NCBI RefSeq assembly: GCF_049243985.1
Contig: NC_135384.1
Location: 15,372,501 to 15,436,500 of the forward strand
Length of the DNA stretch: 64,000 nt
Direction: 5' to 3'
Source of the DNA: Paroedura picta
Lineage: Eukaryota; Chordata; Lepidosauria; Squamata; Gekkonidae
The notes under the pieces are model-generated. The model was not told the origin of the DNA. It saw nothing but the letters and a program-made list of their open reading frames with translations, and did not search any database. The translations under genes and the position numbers were made by a program. This document shows positions 33,401-43,440 of this stretch, one piece after another. Within the stretch, counting starts at the first letter, position 1, and every line of letters starts with the position of its first letter.

Positions 33401-34412
33401 TATTTTTTGCATAGAAGATGGATAGAAATTAGGAATGTGCACTGTAGCAAGTCCTACGACCAAATGTAAGGAATTACGTTGGTGAAAGGATGTTAATTTT
33501 TCAGCACCGGGAGAAGGAATTGAAGCTGATGTTCACAAGGTTCTTATACATTTTCTCATTGTAACATGTGTTTAGTAATGGTGATGCCCTCTGTTCTGTA
33601 TCACAGTTTCCAACGCTCTCTTCTATCCTGAGTTTTGTGTTTATAATTCATGTTACTCATCAATCTGACCTAATATTTGCAAACTCAAGTGCAATCACAG
33701 CAGAAATGGACAGAGATCCCAGGATGAAAAGAAGAACCACTTGGAGTACTGCCTCCTCAAGGGTATTTAATAGTTTATAATATTGGACTATCAATAAGTG
33801 TGTCTGTTTATGTGTAAAGAATGATTGGAGAACAATGACAAAGTAACTACTTCCTATCATCTATATCCTTTTACTTTTCTATGTGAAAATGTTGCATTGA
33901 ACACAAACCTGAATGGAAAAAAAAGGTACAGCAGAATCTTTAAGGATTCTGATAGGATCTATAGAATATATCCTATAGAATCTATAGGATAAGAGTGTAG
34001 ATGGGTACCTAGGGAACTAATCACTGCCCCAGTTTCCATGTACAGACCATTTTGTATGCACAATGTCAATACATGCTCAAGAAACATAGAATAGCCTGGT
34101 GACATTTAATATAGTTTCTAATCAAGTGGCCAGAATCTATATGTTTGGAACTTGCATAAGCTAAGTCTACAATTTATTATGAGGAGATGGTTGTTTGATT
34201 ACAACAGGTGAGAGGTTGTTCCCCCTGTCTATCATGTTCCTGATAAAGAATATCCCATTTACTTTGAACAGAATCAGTTCAAAGGAGGGATATTTCATAG
34301 ACTGAGACTGTGAAGCAAGAAAGCAAGACTAAATGTTAACTAATACTGGTAGAATAAAATGCTTTCTCTAATATTTCCTACAGGTGGACTGCAAGTAGAT
34401 ATTGAGGGCATA

Positions 34413-35345
34413 ATGTCCAACTTTACCTTCCCCTCTGAATTTCTGCTCCTGGAATTCTCAGACATCCGAGAACTACAGATCTTACATTTCTTTGTATTCT
34501 TAGCCATTTACTTGACCGCAGTGACTGGCAACCTTCTCATCATCATTGCTGTAGCCTTTGATCATCACCTGCACACCCCCATGTACTTTTTTCTTATGAA
34601 CCTGGCACTTCAGGATCTTGGCTTGGTTTCTGTCATGGTACCCAAAGCTATGGCTAATTCCCTCCTGGACACCAGGTCCATTTCTTACTTGGCCTGTGTG
34701 GCTCAGGTTTACTTCCTCTTCTTCTTTGAAGGGTCAGATTTTGCCATTTTAATAATAATGGCACATGATCGGTTTGTTGCTATCTGCAATCCATTGCAAT
34801 ATGAGACCATTATGCACAGAGGAGCCTGCATTCAGATGGCAGCCAGTGCATGGATTGCAGGTATACTCTATGGTCTATTAAATAGTGGAGGAACTTTTGC
34901 CATTACCTTCTGCTCCAACATGATCAATCAGTTCTTCTGTGAAACTCCACAGATTCTCAAACTCTCCTGCTCTGACATGTATCTAGTTGAAGTTGGTATT
35001 ATTATATTTAGTGCTTTTCTTGTACTTGGATGCTTTGTCTTCATTATTGTCTCCTACATACAGATTTTTTCAGCAGTGCTCAGAATCCCTTCTGTTCATG
35101 GTCAGAAAAAGGCCCTCTCCACGTGCCTTCCTCACCTTACTGTGGTGTCTTTCCTTGTATTTAGTAGCATCTTCTCCTATGTAAGGCCTCAGAGTTCTAC
35201 TTCATCTGACCAGAATGTTCTTTTTGCAATAATTTATGCTGTTCTCCCTCCCTTGCTGAATCCATTCATCTATGGCATAAGAAACAAAGAAATCAAGGCT
35301 GCATTGTTGAAGCTCTCTGATTGGGGTTATTTTTCAACAAAATAA
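34413..35345 (+). CDS. Odorant receptor, OR14-like, unit A, intact with DRF motif
   Basis: 310 residues from MSNFTF. An upstream in-frame ATG at 34359 is rejected because it lies before the acceptor TTTCCTACAG (34374-34383), and the gene in unit E has its only start at the MSNFTF codon. Seen: NFT glycosylation site at 3-5, GN at 39-40, LHTPMYFFL at 53-61, MAHDRF at 116-121, QFFCETPQILKLSCSD in loop 2, KALSTCLPHL before TM6, NPFIYGIRNKEI in TM7. The DHHLHTPMYFFL start of TM2, the VPKAMANS segment and the IPSVHGQKKALSTC end of loop 3 are OR14-like. The DRY motif is DRF here, which may alter G-protein coupling. About six residues differ from unit B. Confidence 0.94.
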   Translation: MSNFTFPSEFLLLEFSDIRELQILHFFVFLAIYLTAVTGNLLIIIAVAFDHHLHTPMYFFLMNLALQDLGLVSVMVPKAMANSLLDTRSISYLACVAQVYFLFFFEGSDFAILIIMAHDRFVAICNPLQYETIMHRGACIQMAASAWIAGILYGLLNSGGTFAITFCSNMINQFFCETPQILKLSCSDMYLVEVGIIIFSAFLVLGCFVFIIVSYIQIFSAVLRIPSVHGQKKALSTCLPHLTVVSFLVFSSIFSYVRPQSSTSSDQNVLFAIIYAVLPPLLNPFIYGIRNKEIKAALLKLSDWGYFSTK

Positions 35346-35706
35346 TTTCAGGTAAAGCTTTTGTATGAAAGTGGGGCTGAGTAATCTTGTGAGGATTTTT
35401 TAAAAAAATGTACCTAAGATATTGTTTATAGCAGCCATTCCCAACAGGGGCTATATGGCCCTGCGAAGGGGGGGGGGGGCTAGAATATTTAAAGGCTGCC
35501 ACAGACTGAAAAATGTAAGAAGAAGAGCACAAAAGATTGGGGTGGGGGTGGTAGCTGAATCAATGAAATACCCTTTGTCACATATGATGTCATTAATTGC
35601 TGGATGACTTGATTAACATCTTATGCTCCCTCTATATGAATGCCCCCTTCAGAAACCAGAACTGAGATGCACAGGGCTTGCCATTATGTTTTTCATGTTT
35701 TTATTG

Positions 35707-36039
35707 GCCCATTATGCACGGCCGCCGAAACGGCGATTTCGGGTCACATCTAAAACGCGGAGGGGGAAGACGCGAAGCACACCAGTTATGCACGGGGCGG
35801 GGCGCGACGGCGGCAAAACCCAGAGTAACCGATTATGCACGCGGTGATCCCGGCGCTGCTTCTGGTTGCGCCCCGGTCACCCGGAAGCTGTGCTTTCTTC
35901 CGGTTTTCGCTAACGCGGCTTTTTCGGCAGTATGCACCGAAGCTGCGGCCGGTTGCAGTCAGCTCCGTGTGTTATCGGTGTTTTTAGTTGCCGCAATTCC
36001 ACCCCGAATGTGCGTCATTCCCCCCGTGCATAATGGGTC
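35707..36039. mobile_element. CpG-rich MITE, copy 2, with 4-bp target duplication
   Basis: 333 bp, same family as 28866-29197: ends GCCCATTATGCACGG and CCGTGCATAATGGGTC with internal TTATGCACG motifs. It is flanked by ATTG at 35703-35706 and 36040-36043. Units B (about 40803), D and E carry the uninterrupted site TTTTTATTGTG, so both the ends and the 4-bp duplication are directly defined. It inserted after the units separated. Confidence 0.85.
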
Positions 36040-36201
36040 ATTGTGTTCTGTTTTTATTGCGTTTTCAACTGCTGTTTTTATTTTTATGTATTTTCTACAA
36101 TATGTTGTAAGCTACCCCAGCTGGCATTGCCAGGAGGGCTGAGGTATTAATTGAAGAATAAAATAAAAGTTCAACCTCCAAAGAAAGGAAAAAGGAATCA
36201 T

Positions 36202-38557
36202 TTATCAAATGGTAGATGAACCCACAAGAGGTTCAGCCATACTGGACTTAATACTGACCAACAGGCAAGAGTTGGTGGATGAGGTGAAGGAGGTGGGGAC
36301 CCTAGGGGGAAGTGACCATGTCCTCATAGAATTCCTTTTGAGATGGGGAGCCAAGGAAGCTTGTAGCCAGACGCGGATGTTGGATTTTCGTAGGGCAAAC
36401 TTTAATAAACTCAGAGACATGATGAGTGTCATACCATGGACGAGAATGCTGGAAGGGAAGGGAGCATGTGAAGGGTGGGCGCTACTCAAACAAGAGCTAT
36501 TGCATGCTCAATCAATGACTATTCCAGAAATACGAAAACACTGCAGGAGCTCTAAGAAGCCTATTTGGATGAACAGAGAACTTCAAGAGGAACTAAGAAA
36601 GAAAAGGAAAATGTTCAGGAAATGGAGGGAAGGACAGAGCTCTAAAGAAGAGTACCTACAGGTTACTAGGCACTGTAGATCAATCATCAGAAAGGCCAAA
36701 TCTGAGAGTGAGCTAAGATTGGCCAGGGAAGCCCACTGTAACAAGAAAAGATTTTTCAGTTACGTGAGGAGCAAACGTAAAGTAAAGGAGGCAATAGGCC
36801 CGCTGTTGGGTGCGGATGGACAAACTCTAACGAAAGATGCAGAGAAAGCAGAAAGGCTTAGTGCCTATTTTACATCTGTTTTTTCCCACAGGTCAAAGTG
36901 TTTAGGCACATCTAGAGATGGCTATAGCCAAAGGATAGTGTCTGGGTGGCAGGTTAACATGGATAGAGAGGTTGTCGAGAGGCATTTAGCTGCACTGGAT
37001 GAGTTCAAATCCCCTGGTCCAGATGAAATGCACCCGAGAGTACTCAAAGAACTTTCCAGAGAACTTGCACAGCCCTTGTCCATCATCTTCGGAACCTCTT
37101 TAAGGACTGGAGATGTCCCGGAGGACTGGAAAAGAGCAAACGTTATTCCGATCTTCAAAAAAGGGAGGAAGGATGACCCGGGAAACTACAGACCAGTGAG
37201 TCTGACCTCCGTTGTGGGGAAGATAATGGAACAGATATTAAAGGGAGTGATCTGCAAACATCTGGTGGATAATTTGGTGATCCAAGGAAGTCAGCATGGA
37301 TTTGTCTCCAACAGGTCCTGCCAGACCAACCTAGTTTCCTTTTTTGACCAAGTAACAGGTTTGCTGGATCGAGGAAATTCGGTTGATGTCATTTACTTGG
37401 ATTTTAGTAAAGCTTTTGACAAGGTTCCCCATGATGTTCTGATGGATAAGTTGAAGGACTGCAATCTGGATTTTCAGATAGTTAGGTGGATAGGGAATTG
37501 GTTAGAGAACCGCACTCAAAGAGTTGTTGTCAATGGTGTTTCATCAGACTGGAGAGAGGTGAGTAGCGGGGTACCTCAGGGCTCGGTGCTCGGCCCGGTA
37601 CTTTTTAACATATTTATTAATGATCTAGATGAGGAGGTGGAGGGACTACTCATCAAGTTTGCAGATGACACCAAATTGGGAGGACTGGCAAATACTCCGG
37701 AAGATAGAGACAGAGTTCAACGAGATCTGAACACAATGGAAAAATGGGCAAATGAGAACAAGATGCAATTTAATAAAGATAAGTGTAAAGTTCTGCATCT
37801 GGGTCAGAAAAATGAAAAGCATGCCTACTGGATGGGGGATACGCTTCTAGGTAGCACTGTGTGTGAACGAGACCTTGGGGTACTTGTGGATTGTAAACTA
37901 AACATGAGCAGGCAGTGTGATGCAGCGGTAAAAAAGGCAAATGCCATTTTGGGTTGTATCAACAGAGGCATCACATCAAAATCACAAGATGTCATAGTCC
38001 CATTGTATACGGCACTGGTCAGACCACACCTGGAGTACTGTGTGCAGTTCTGGAGGCCTCACTTCAAGAAGGACATCGATAAAATTGAAAGGGTACAGAG
38101 GAGAGCGACGAAGATGATCTGGGGCCAAGGGACCAAGCCCTATGAAGATAGGTTGAGGGACTTGGGAATGTTCAGCCTGGAGAAAAGGAGGTTGAGAGGG
38201 GACATGATAGCCCTCTTTAAGTATTTGAAAGGTTGTCACTTGGAGGAGGGCAGGATGCTGTTTCTGCTGGCTGCAGAGGAAAGGACACGCAGTAATGGGT
38301 TTAAACTTCAAGTACAACGATATAGGCTAGATATCAGGAAAAAGTTTTTCACAGTCAGAGTAGTTCAGCAGTGGAATAGGCTGCCTAAGGAGGTGGTGAG
38401 CGCCCCCTCACTGGAAGTCTTCAAGCAAAGGTTGGATGCACACTTTTCTTGGATGCTTTAGGATGCTTAGGGCTAATCCTGCGTTGAGCAGGGGGTTGGA
38501 CTAGATGGCCTGTATGGCCCCTTCCAACTCTATGATTCTATGATTCTATGATTCTAT
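36202..38557 (+). mobile_element. CR1 LINE, 5'-truncated, copy 2 (open frame)
   Basis: 2,356 bp ending in four ATTCTATG-type tail units. The empty site survives at about 41262 in unit B (GGAATCATGTACCGC) and in decayed form in units D and E, so the insertion is private to unit A. No target duplication is seen, as is usual for CR1. The first ~200 codons of the CR1 protein (most of the endonuclease) are missing, so it was dead on arrival. Confidence 0.95.
36209..38461 (+). CDS. CR1 reverse transcriptase fragment (750 codons)
   Basis: Open frame within the CR1 copy. It starts in the last part of the apurinic endonuclease domain (VDEPTRGSAILDLILTNRQE), then a basic linker, then the reverse transcriptase: FKSPGPDEMHPRVLKEL, NYRPVSLTSVVGKIMEQIL, IYLDFSKAFDKVPHDVLMDK, SSGVPQGSVLGPVLFNIFIN and the catalytic FADD box near residue 488, followed by the CR1-specific C-terminus with RPHLEYCVQFWRPHFKKD. 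The first ATG is simply the first in the truncated frame, not a natural start. CR1 proteins are usually about 950 residues. It is not a host gene. Confidence 0.9.
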   Translation: MVDEPTRGSAILDLILTNRQELVDEVKEVGTLGGSDHVLIEFLLRWGAKEACSQTRMLDFRRANFNKLRDMMSVIPWTRMLEGKGACEGWALLKQELLHAQSMTIPEIRKHCRSSKKPIWMNRELQEELRKKRKMFRKWREGQSSKEEYLQVTRHCRSIIRKAKSESELRLAREAHCNKKRFFSYVRSKRKVKEAIGPLLGADGQTLTKDAEKAERLSAYFTSVFSHRSKCLGTSRDGYSQRIVSGWQVNMDREVVERHLAALDEFKSPGPDEMHPRVLKELSRELAQPLSIIFGTSLRTGDVPEDWKRANVIPIFKKGRKDDPGNYRPVSLTSVVGKIMEQILKGVICKHLVDNLVIQGSQHGFVSNRSCQTNLVSFFDQVTGLLDRGNSVDVIYLDFSKAFDKVPHDVLMDKLKDCNLDFQIVRWIGNWLENRTQRVVVNGVSSDWREVSSGVPQGSVLGPVLFNIFINDLDEEVEGLLIKFADDTKLGGLANTPEDRDRVQRDLNTMEKWANENKMQFNKDKCKVLHLGQKNEKHAYWMGDTLLGSTVCERDLGVLVDCKLNMSRQCDAAVKKANAILGCINRGITSKSQDVIVPLYTALVRPHLEYCVQFWRPHFKKDIDKIERVQRRATKMIWGQGTKPYEDRLRDLGMFSLEKRRLRGDMIALFKYLKGCHLEEGRMLFLLAAEERTRSNGFKLQVQRYRLDIRKKFFTVRVVQQWNRLPKEVVSAPSLEVFKQRLDAHFSWML

Positions 38558-39704
38558 GTACCGCATAAAAAAAAAAAAAGAATGCACTGGTTTCTCTTCG
38601 TCAAATATTCTAACCTGTAATTTCATACCATCCTTCTTGGTGTTCAATAATAAAGGATTTGTTATAATAAATGATCTGTTCTTATTGTGTTGTAGCCTTG
38701 TTGTGTTGTAGTTCTTGTTGTGTTGTAGCCTTGTATATAGTATAGAAACGTTATGTCAACTTTTTTGAAGGTCTTGAGTAGATGCTGACAGAAGTGAGGG
38801 CCTTTTTCATGTGTTGATGGGATTGAGGCAAAGAGCGTTCAATATGAACAATCCCACCAATGCCTCTGCCCTCTCCACAACTGCCTGTGAATTCTTTGCC
38901 AACCTGATCCCAACCACTTCCTTAGCCATATGCATTCCTCTGCCTCAATGGAACTATGGGGTGTGAGTGGCTGGGAATTTCATTGCTGCAATTGTCACAA
39001 TATACAGACTCTGTCCTGGGAATAGTGGAAACCCATGTGGACTGAAAGCAGAGGAGACAGAGCTCTTGCAGGCAAGGAGGCAAAGGAAGGGCACTCAGAC
39101 AAGTTAGTTGCCAAGCGAATAATATAAATGGATCATTTTTCATTAACACAGCCTATTTTATTTTGTTGCATAGAAGATGGATAGAAATTAGGAATGTGCA
39201 CTGTAGCAAGTCCAACAACCAAATGTAAAGAACTACATTGGTGAAAGGATGTACATTTTTCAGCACCGGGAGAAGAAATTGAAGCTGATGTTCACAAGGT
39301 TCTTATACATTTTCTCACTGTACCATGTGTTTAGTAATGGTGTTGTCCTCTTCTCTGCATCACAGTTTCCAACGCACTATTCTATCCTGAGTTTTGTGTT
39401 TATAATTCATGTTACTTATCAATCTGACCTAATATTTGCAAACTCAAGTGCAATCACAGCAGAAATGGACAGAGATCCCAGGATGAAAAGAAGAACCACT
39501 TGGAGTACTGCCTCCTCAAGGGTATTTAATAGTTTATAATATTGGACTATCGATAAGTGTGTCTGTTTATGTGTAAAGAATGATTGGAGAACAATGACAA
39601 AGTAACTACTTCCTATCATCTATATCCTTTTACTTTTCTGTGTGAAAATGTTGCATTCTCTAATATTTCCTACAGGCGGACTGCAAGTAGATATTGAGGG
39701 CATA

Positions 39705-40637
39705 ATGTCCAACTTTACCTTCCCATCTGAATTTCTGCTCCTGGAATTCTCAGACATCCGAGAACTACAGATCTTACATTTCTTTGTATTCTTAGCCATT
39801 TACTTGACCGCAGTGACTGGCAACCTTCTCATCATCATTGCTGTAGCCTTTGATCATCACCTGCACACCCCCATGTACTTTTTTCTTATGAACCTGGCAC
39901 TTCAGGATCTTGGCTTGGTTTCTGTCATGGTACCCAAAGCTATGGCTAATTCCCTCCTGGACACCAGGTCCATTTCTTACTTGGCCTGTGTGGCTCAGGT
40001 TTACTTCCTCTTCTTCTTTGAAGGGTCAGATTTTGCCATTTTAATAATAATGGCACATGATCGGTATGTTGCTATCTGCAATCCATTGCAATATGAGACA
40101 ATTATGCACAGAGGAGCCTGCATTCAGATGGCAGCCAGTGCATGGATTGCAGGTATACTCTATGGTCTATTACATAGTGGAGGAACTTTTGCCATTACCT
40201 TCTGCTCCAACATGATCAATCAGTTCTTCTGTGAAACTCCACAGATTCTCAAACTCTCCTGCTCTGACATGTATCTAGTTGAAGTTGGTATTATTATATT
40301 TAGCGCTTTCCTTGCACTTGGATGCTTTGTCTTCATTATTGTCTCCTACATACAGATTTTTTCAGCAGTGCTCAGAATCCCTTCTGTTCATGGTCAGAAA
40401 AAGGCCCTCTCCACTTGCCTTCCTCACCTTACTGTGGTGTCTTTCCTTGTATTTAGTAGCATCTTCTCCTATGTAAGGCCTCAGAGTTCTACTTCATCTG
40501 ACCAGAATGTTCTTTTTGCAATGATTTATGCTGTTCTCCCTCCCTTGCTCAATCCATTCATCTATGGCATAAGAAACAAAGAAATCAAGGCTGCATTGTT
40601 GAAGCTCTCTAATTGGGGTTATTTTTTAACAAAATAA
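39705..40637 (+). CDS. Odorant receptor, OR14-like, unit B, intact
   Basis: 310 residues from MSNFTF; the earlier in-frame ATG at 39642 lies before the acceptor TTTCCTACAG and is rejected. It shares all motifs of the unit A gene, with the usual MAHDRYVAIC instead of DRF, and differs by about six residues in total (F/Y at 121, N/H in the LLxSGGTF loop, V/A, I/M and two in the tail). The shortened upstream intron and the loss of the upstream block make its expression doubtful, although the coding frame is sound. Confidence 0.94.
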   Translation: MSNFTFPSEFLLLEFSDIRELQILHFFVFLAIYLTAVTGNLLIIIAVAFDHHLHTPMYFFLMNLALQDLGLVSVMVPKAMANSLLDTRSISYLACVAQVYFLFFFEGSDFAILIIMAHDRYVAICNPLQYETIMHRGACIQMAASAWIAGILYGLLHSGGTFAITFCSNMINQFFCETPQILKLSCSDMYLVEVGIIIFSAFLALGCFVFIIVSYIQIFSAVLRIPSVHGQKKALSTCLPHLTVVSFLVFSSIFSYVRPQSSTSSDQNVLFAMIYAVLPPLLNPFIYGIRNKEIKAALLKLSNWGYFLTK

Positions 40638-40852
40638 TTTCAGGTAAAGCTTTTGTATGAAAGTGGGGCTGAGTATTGTCACATACGATGTCATTAATTG
40701 CTGGATGACTTGATTAACATCTTATGCTCCCTCTATATGGATGCCCCCTTCAGAAACCAGAACTGAGATGCACTGGGCTTGCCATTATGTTTTTCTTGTT
40801 TTTATTGTGTTCTGTTTTTATTGTGTTTTTAACTGCTGTTTTTATGTTATAA

Positions 40853-41129
40853 GAAGAAGAAGAGTTGGTTCTTATATGCCGCTTTTCCCTACCCGAAGGA
40901 GGCTCAAAGCAGCTTACAGTCGCCTTCCCATTCCTCTCCCCACAACAGACACCCTTTGGGGTGGGTGAGGCTGAGAGAGCCCTGATATTCCTGCTTGGTC
41001 AGAACAGTTTTATCAGTGCCGTAGCGAGCCCAAGGTCACCCAGCTGGCTGCCTGTGGGGGAGTGCAGAATCAAACCCGGCATGCCAGATTACAAGTCCGC
41101 ACTCCTAACCACTACACCAAACTGGCTTA
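40853..41129 (-). mobile_element. (TTC)n-type SINE, reversed, private to unit B
   Basis: AAGAAGAAGAAGAGTTGG at the left and ACCACTACACCAAACTGGC (complement of the tRNA box A) at the right. TTATA at both sides is a likely target duplication. Units A, D and E lack it at this place. Confidence 0.85.
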
Positions 41130-41810
41130 TATACAACTGCTGTTTTTATTTTTATGTATTTTCTACAGTATGTTGTAAGCTACCCCAGCTGGCATTGCGA
41201 AAAGGGCTGAGGTATTTTGAAGAATAAAATAAAAGTTCAACCTCCAAAGAAAGGAAAAAGGAATCATGTACCGCATTAAAAAAAAAAGAATGCACTGGTT
41301 TCTCTTGGTCAAATATTCTAACCTGTAATTTCACACCATCCTTCTTTGTTTTCAGTAATAAATTATTTGTTATAATAAATGATCTGTTCTTATTGTGTTG
41401 TAGCCTTGTTGTGTTGTAGTTCTTGTTGTGTTGTAGCCTTGTATATAGTATAGAAACGTTATGTCAACTTTTTTGAAGGTCTTGAGTAGATGCTGACAGA
41501 AGTGAGGGCCTTTTTCATGTGTTGATGGGATTGAGGCAAAGAGCGTTCAATATGAACAATCCCACCAATGCCTCTGCCCCCTCCACAACTGCCTGAGAAA
41601 TCTTTACCAAGCTGATCCCAACCACTTCCTTAGCCATATGCATTCCTTTGCCTCGATGGAACTATGGGGTGTGAGTGGCTGGGAATTTCACTGCTGCAAT
41701 TGTCACAATATACAGACTCTGTCCTGGGAATAGTGGAAACCCATGTGGACTGAAAGCATAGGAGACAGAGCTCTTGCAGGCAAGGAGGCAAAGGAAGGGC
41801 ACTCAGACAA

Positions 41811-43440
41811 GTTAGTTGCCAAGCGAATAATATAAATGGATCATTTTTCATTAACACAGCCTATTTTATTTTGTTGCATAGAAGATGGATAGAAATTAGG
41901 AATGTGCACTGTAGCAAGTCCAACAACCAAATGTAAAGAACTACATTGGTGAAAGGATGTACATTTTTCAGCACCGGGAGAAGAAATTGAAGCTGATGTT
42001 AACAAGGTTCTTATACATTTTCTCACTGTACCATGTGTTTAGTAATGGTGTTGTCCTCTTCTCTGCATCACAGTTTCCAACGCACTATTCTATCCTGAGT
42101 TTTGTGTTTATAATTCATGTTACTTCTCAATCTGACCTAATATTTGCAAACTCAAGTGCAATCACAGCAGAAATGGACAGAGATCCCAGGATGAAAAGAA
42201 GAACCACTTGGAGTACTGCCTCCTCAAGGGTATTTAATAGTTTATAATATTGGACTATCGATAAGTGTGTCTGTTTATGTGTAAAGAATGATTGGAGAGC
42301 AATGACAAAGTAACTACTTCCTATCATCTATATCCTTTTACTTTTCTGTGTGAAAATGTTGCATTCTCTAATATTTCATACAGGCGGACTGCAAGTAGAT
42401 ATTGAGGGCATAATGTCCAACTTTACCTTCCCATCTGAATTTCTGCTCCTGGAATTCTCAGACATCCGAGAACTACAGATCTTACATTTCTTTGTATTCT
42501 TAGCCATTTACTTGACCGCAGTGACTGGCAACCTTCTCATCATCATTGCTGTAGCCTTTGATCATCACCTGCACACCCCCATGTACTTTTTTCTTATGAA
42601 CCTGGCACTTCAGGATCTTGGCTTGGTTTCTGTCATGGTACCCAAAGCTATGGCTAATTCCCTCCTGGACACCAGGTCCATTTCTTACTTGGCCTGTGTG
42701 GCTCAGGTTTACTTCCTCTTGTGTTGTAGCCTTGTTGTGTTGTAGTTCTTGTTGTGTTGTAGCCTTGTATATAGTATAGAAACGTTATGTCAACTTTTTT
42801 GAAGGTCTTGAGTAGATGCTGACAGAAGTGAGGGCCTCTTTCATGTGTCAATGGGCTTGAGGCAAAGAGTGTTCAAGGGTTCCCTCTCCTCATATGAACA
42901 ATCCCACCAATGCCTCTGCCCCCTCCACAACTGCCTGAGAAATCTTTACCAAGCTGATCCCAACCACTTCCTTAGCCATATGCATTCCTTTGCCTTGATG
43001 GAACTATGGGGTGTGAGTGGCTGGGAATTTCACTGCTGCAATTGTCACAATATACAGACTCTGTCCTGGGAATAGTGGGCAGCCCATGCAACTGAAAGCA
43101 GAGGAGACAGAGCTCTTGCAGGCAAGGAGGCAAAGGAAGGGCACTCAGACAAGTGGCAGAGGAGATGTGTGGGCAGAGTCTGTTGTCAGTCAGCCCTGCC
43201 AGATGACCTGGGTCTTTGCAGATAACCCGTCTCTGAAGCCAGCTATGATGGTAGAAGTTTTTGGTTTCCTTTCTCCCTATCATGCACGTGTGAGAGTTTA
43301 AAATGTTGGGGTTTACATATAAAATGGGTTGCATTTCAAACTGGGATCTGCAGTGAAGAGGAGAAAGATTAGGGACACCAGTCTCCAGGTGGGACCTGGG
43401 GATCCCCTGGAATTATAGCTGATCTCCAGACATCAGATAT
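41811..43440 (+). repeat. OR tandem unit C (collapsed)
   Basis: It starts with the same GACAAG/TTAGTTGCC junction as unit B, so it arose by duplicating a B-like unit. It has lost 1,382 bases from inside the OR through the 3' flank. After the OR remnant its flank, with GGGTTCCCTCTCCTC, matches D and E rather than A and B. Confidence 0.8.
42413..42745 (+). pseudogene. Odorant receptor, OR14-like, unit C, truncated
   Basis: It matches the unit B gene from MSNFTF to TM3 (CVAQVYFLL), about 102 codons, then runs into downstream flank sequence (GTGTTGTAGCC) and stops at 42745. The lost piece corresponds to 40013-41394 of unit B, with a 2-base TT overlap at the join. TM3 to TM7 are missing, so it cannot act as a receptor. 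The upstream acceptor is retained (with TTTCATACAG). Confidence 0.95.

Larger units (their letters stand above)
33156..39102 (+). repeat. OR tandem unit A
   Basis: First of five direct repeats, each with an upstream block, one OR14-like gene and a shared 3' flank ending GCACTCAGACAAG. Unit A is lengthened by a MITE (35707-36039) and a CR1 (36202-38557), neither of which is in the other units. Without them the unit is about 3.3 kb. Confidence 0.85.
39103..41810 (+). repeat. OR tandem unit B
   Basis: Direct repeat of about 2.7 kb that begins at a junction GACAAG/TTAGTTGCC. It lacks the upstream regulatory-like block of A, D and E and about 467 bases corresponding to 33899-34365 of unit A. It gained a reversed SINE at 40853. 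Confidence 0.85.

Noticed and set aside
33568-33780. 70-96 codon plus-strand frame repeated before several ORs (also 39249, 41957, 47406)
   Set aside because: Similarity is explained by unit duplication, and the frame is broken in unit E. More likely an upstream exon or plain flank DNA than a protein.
34359-34412. Longer N-terminus for the unit A OR (and 39642, 42350, 20178, 25444)
   Set aside because: The extra codons lie upstream of, or across, a splice-acceptor-like tract and are not shared by the closest paralogues.
35678-36142. 154-codon frame over the MITE (and similar frames at 28873-29204)
   Set aside because: GC-rich, stop-poor MITE sequence gives chance frames in several phases; no transposase motif.
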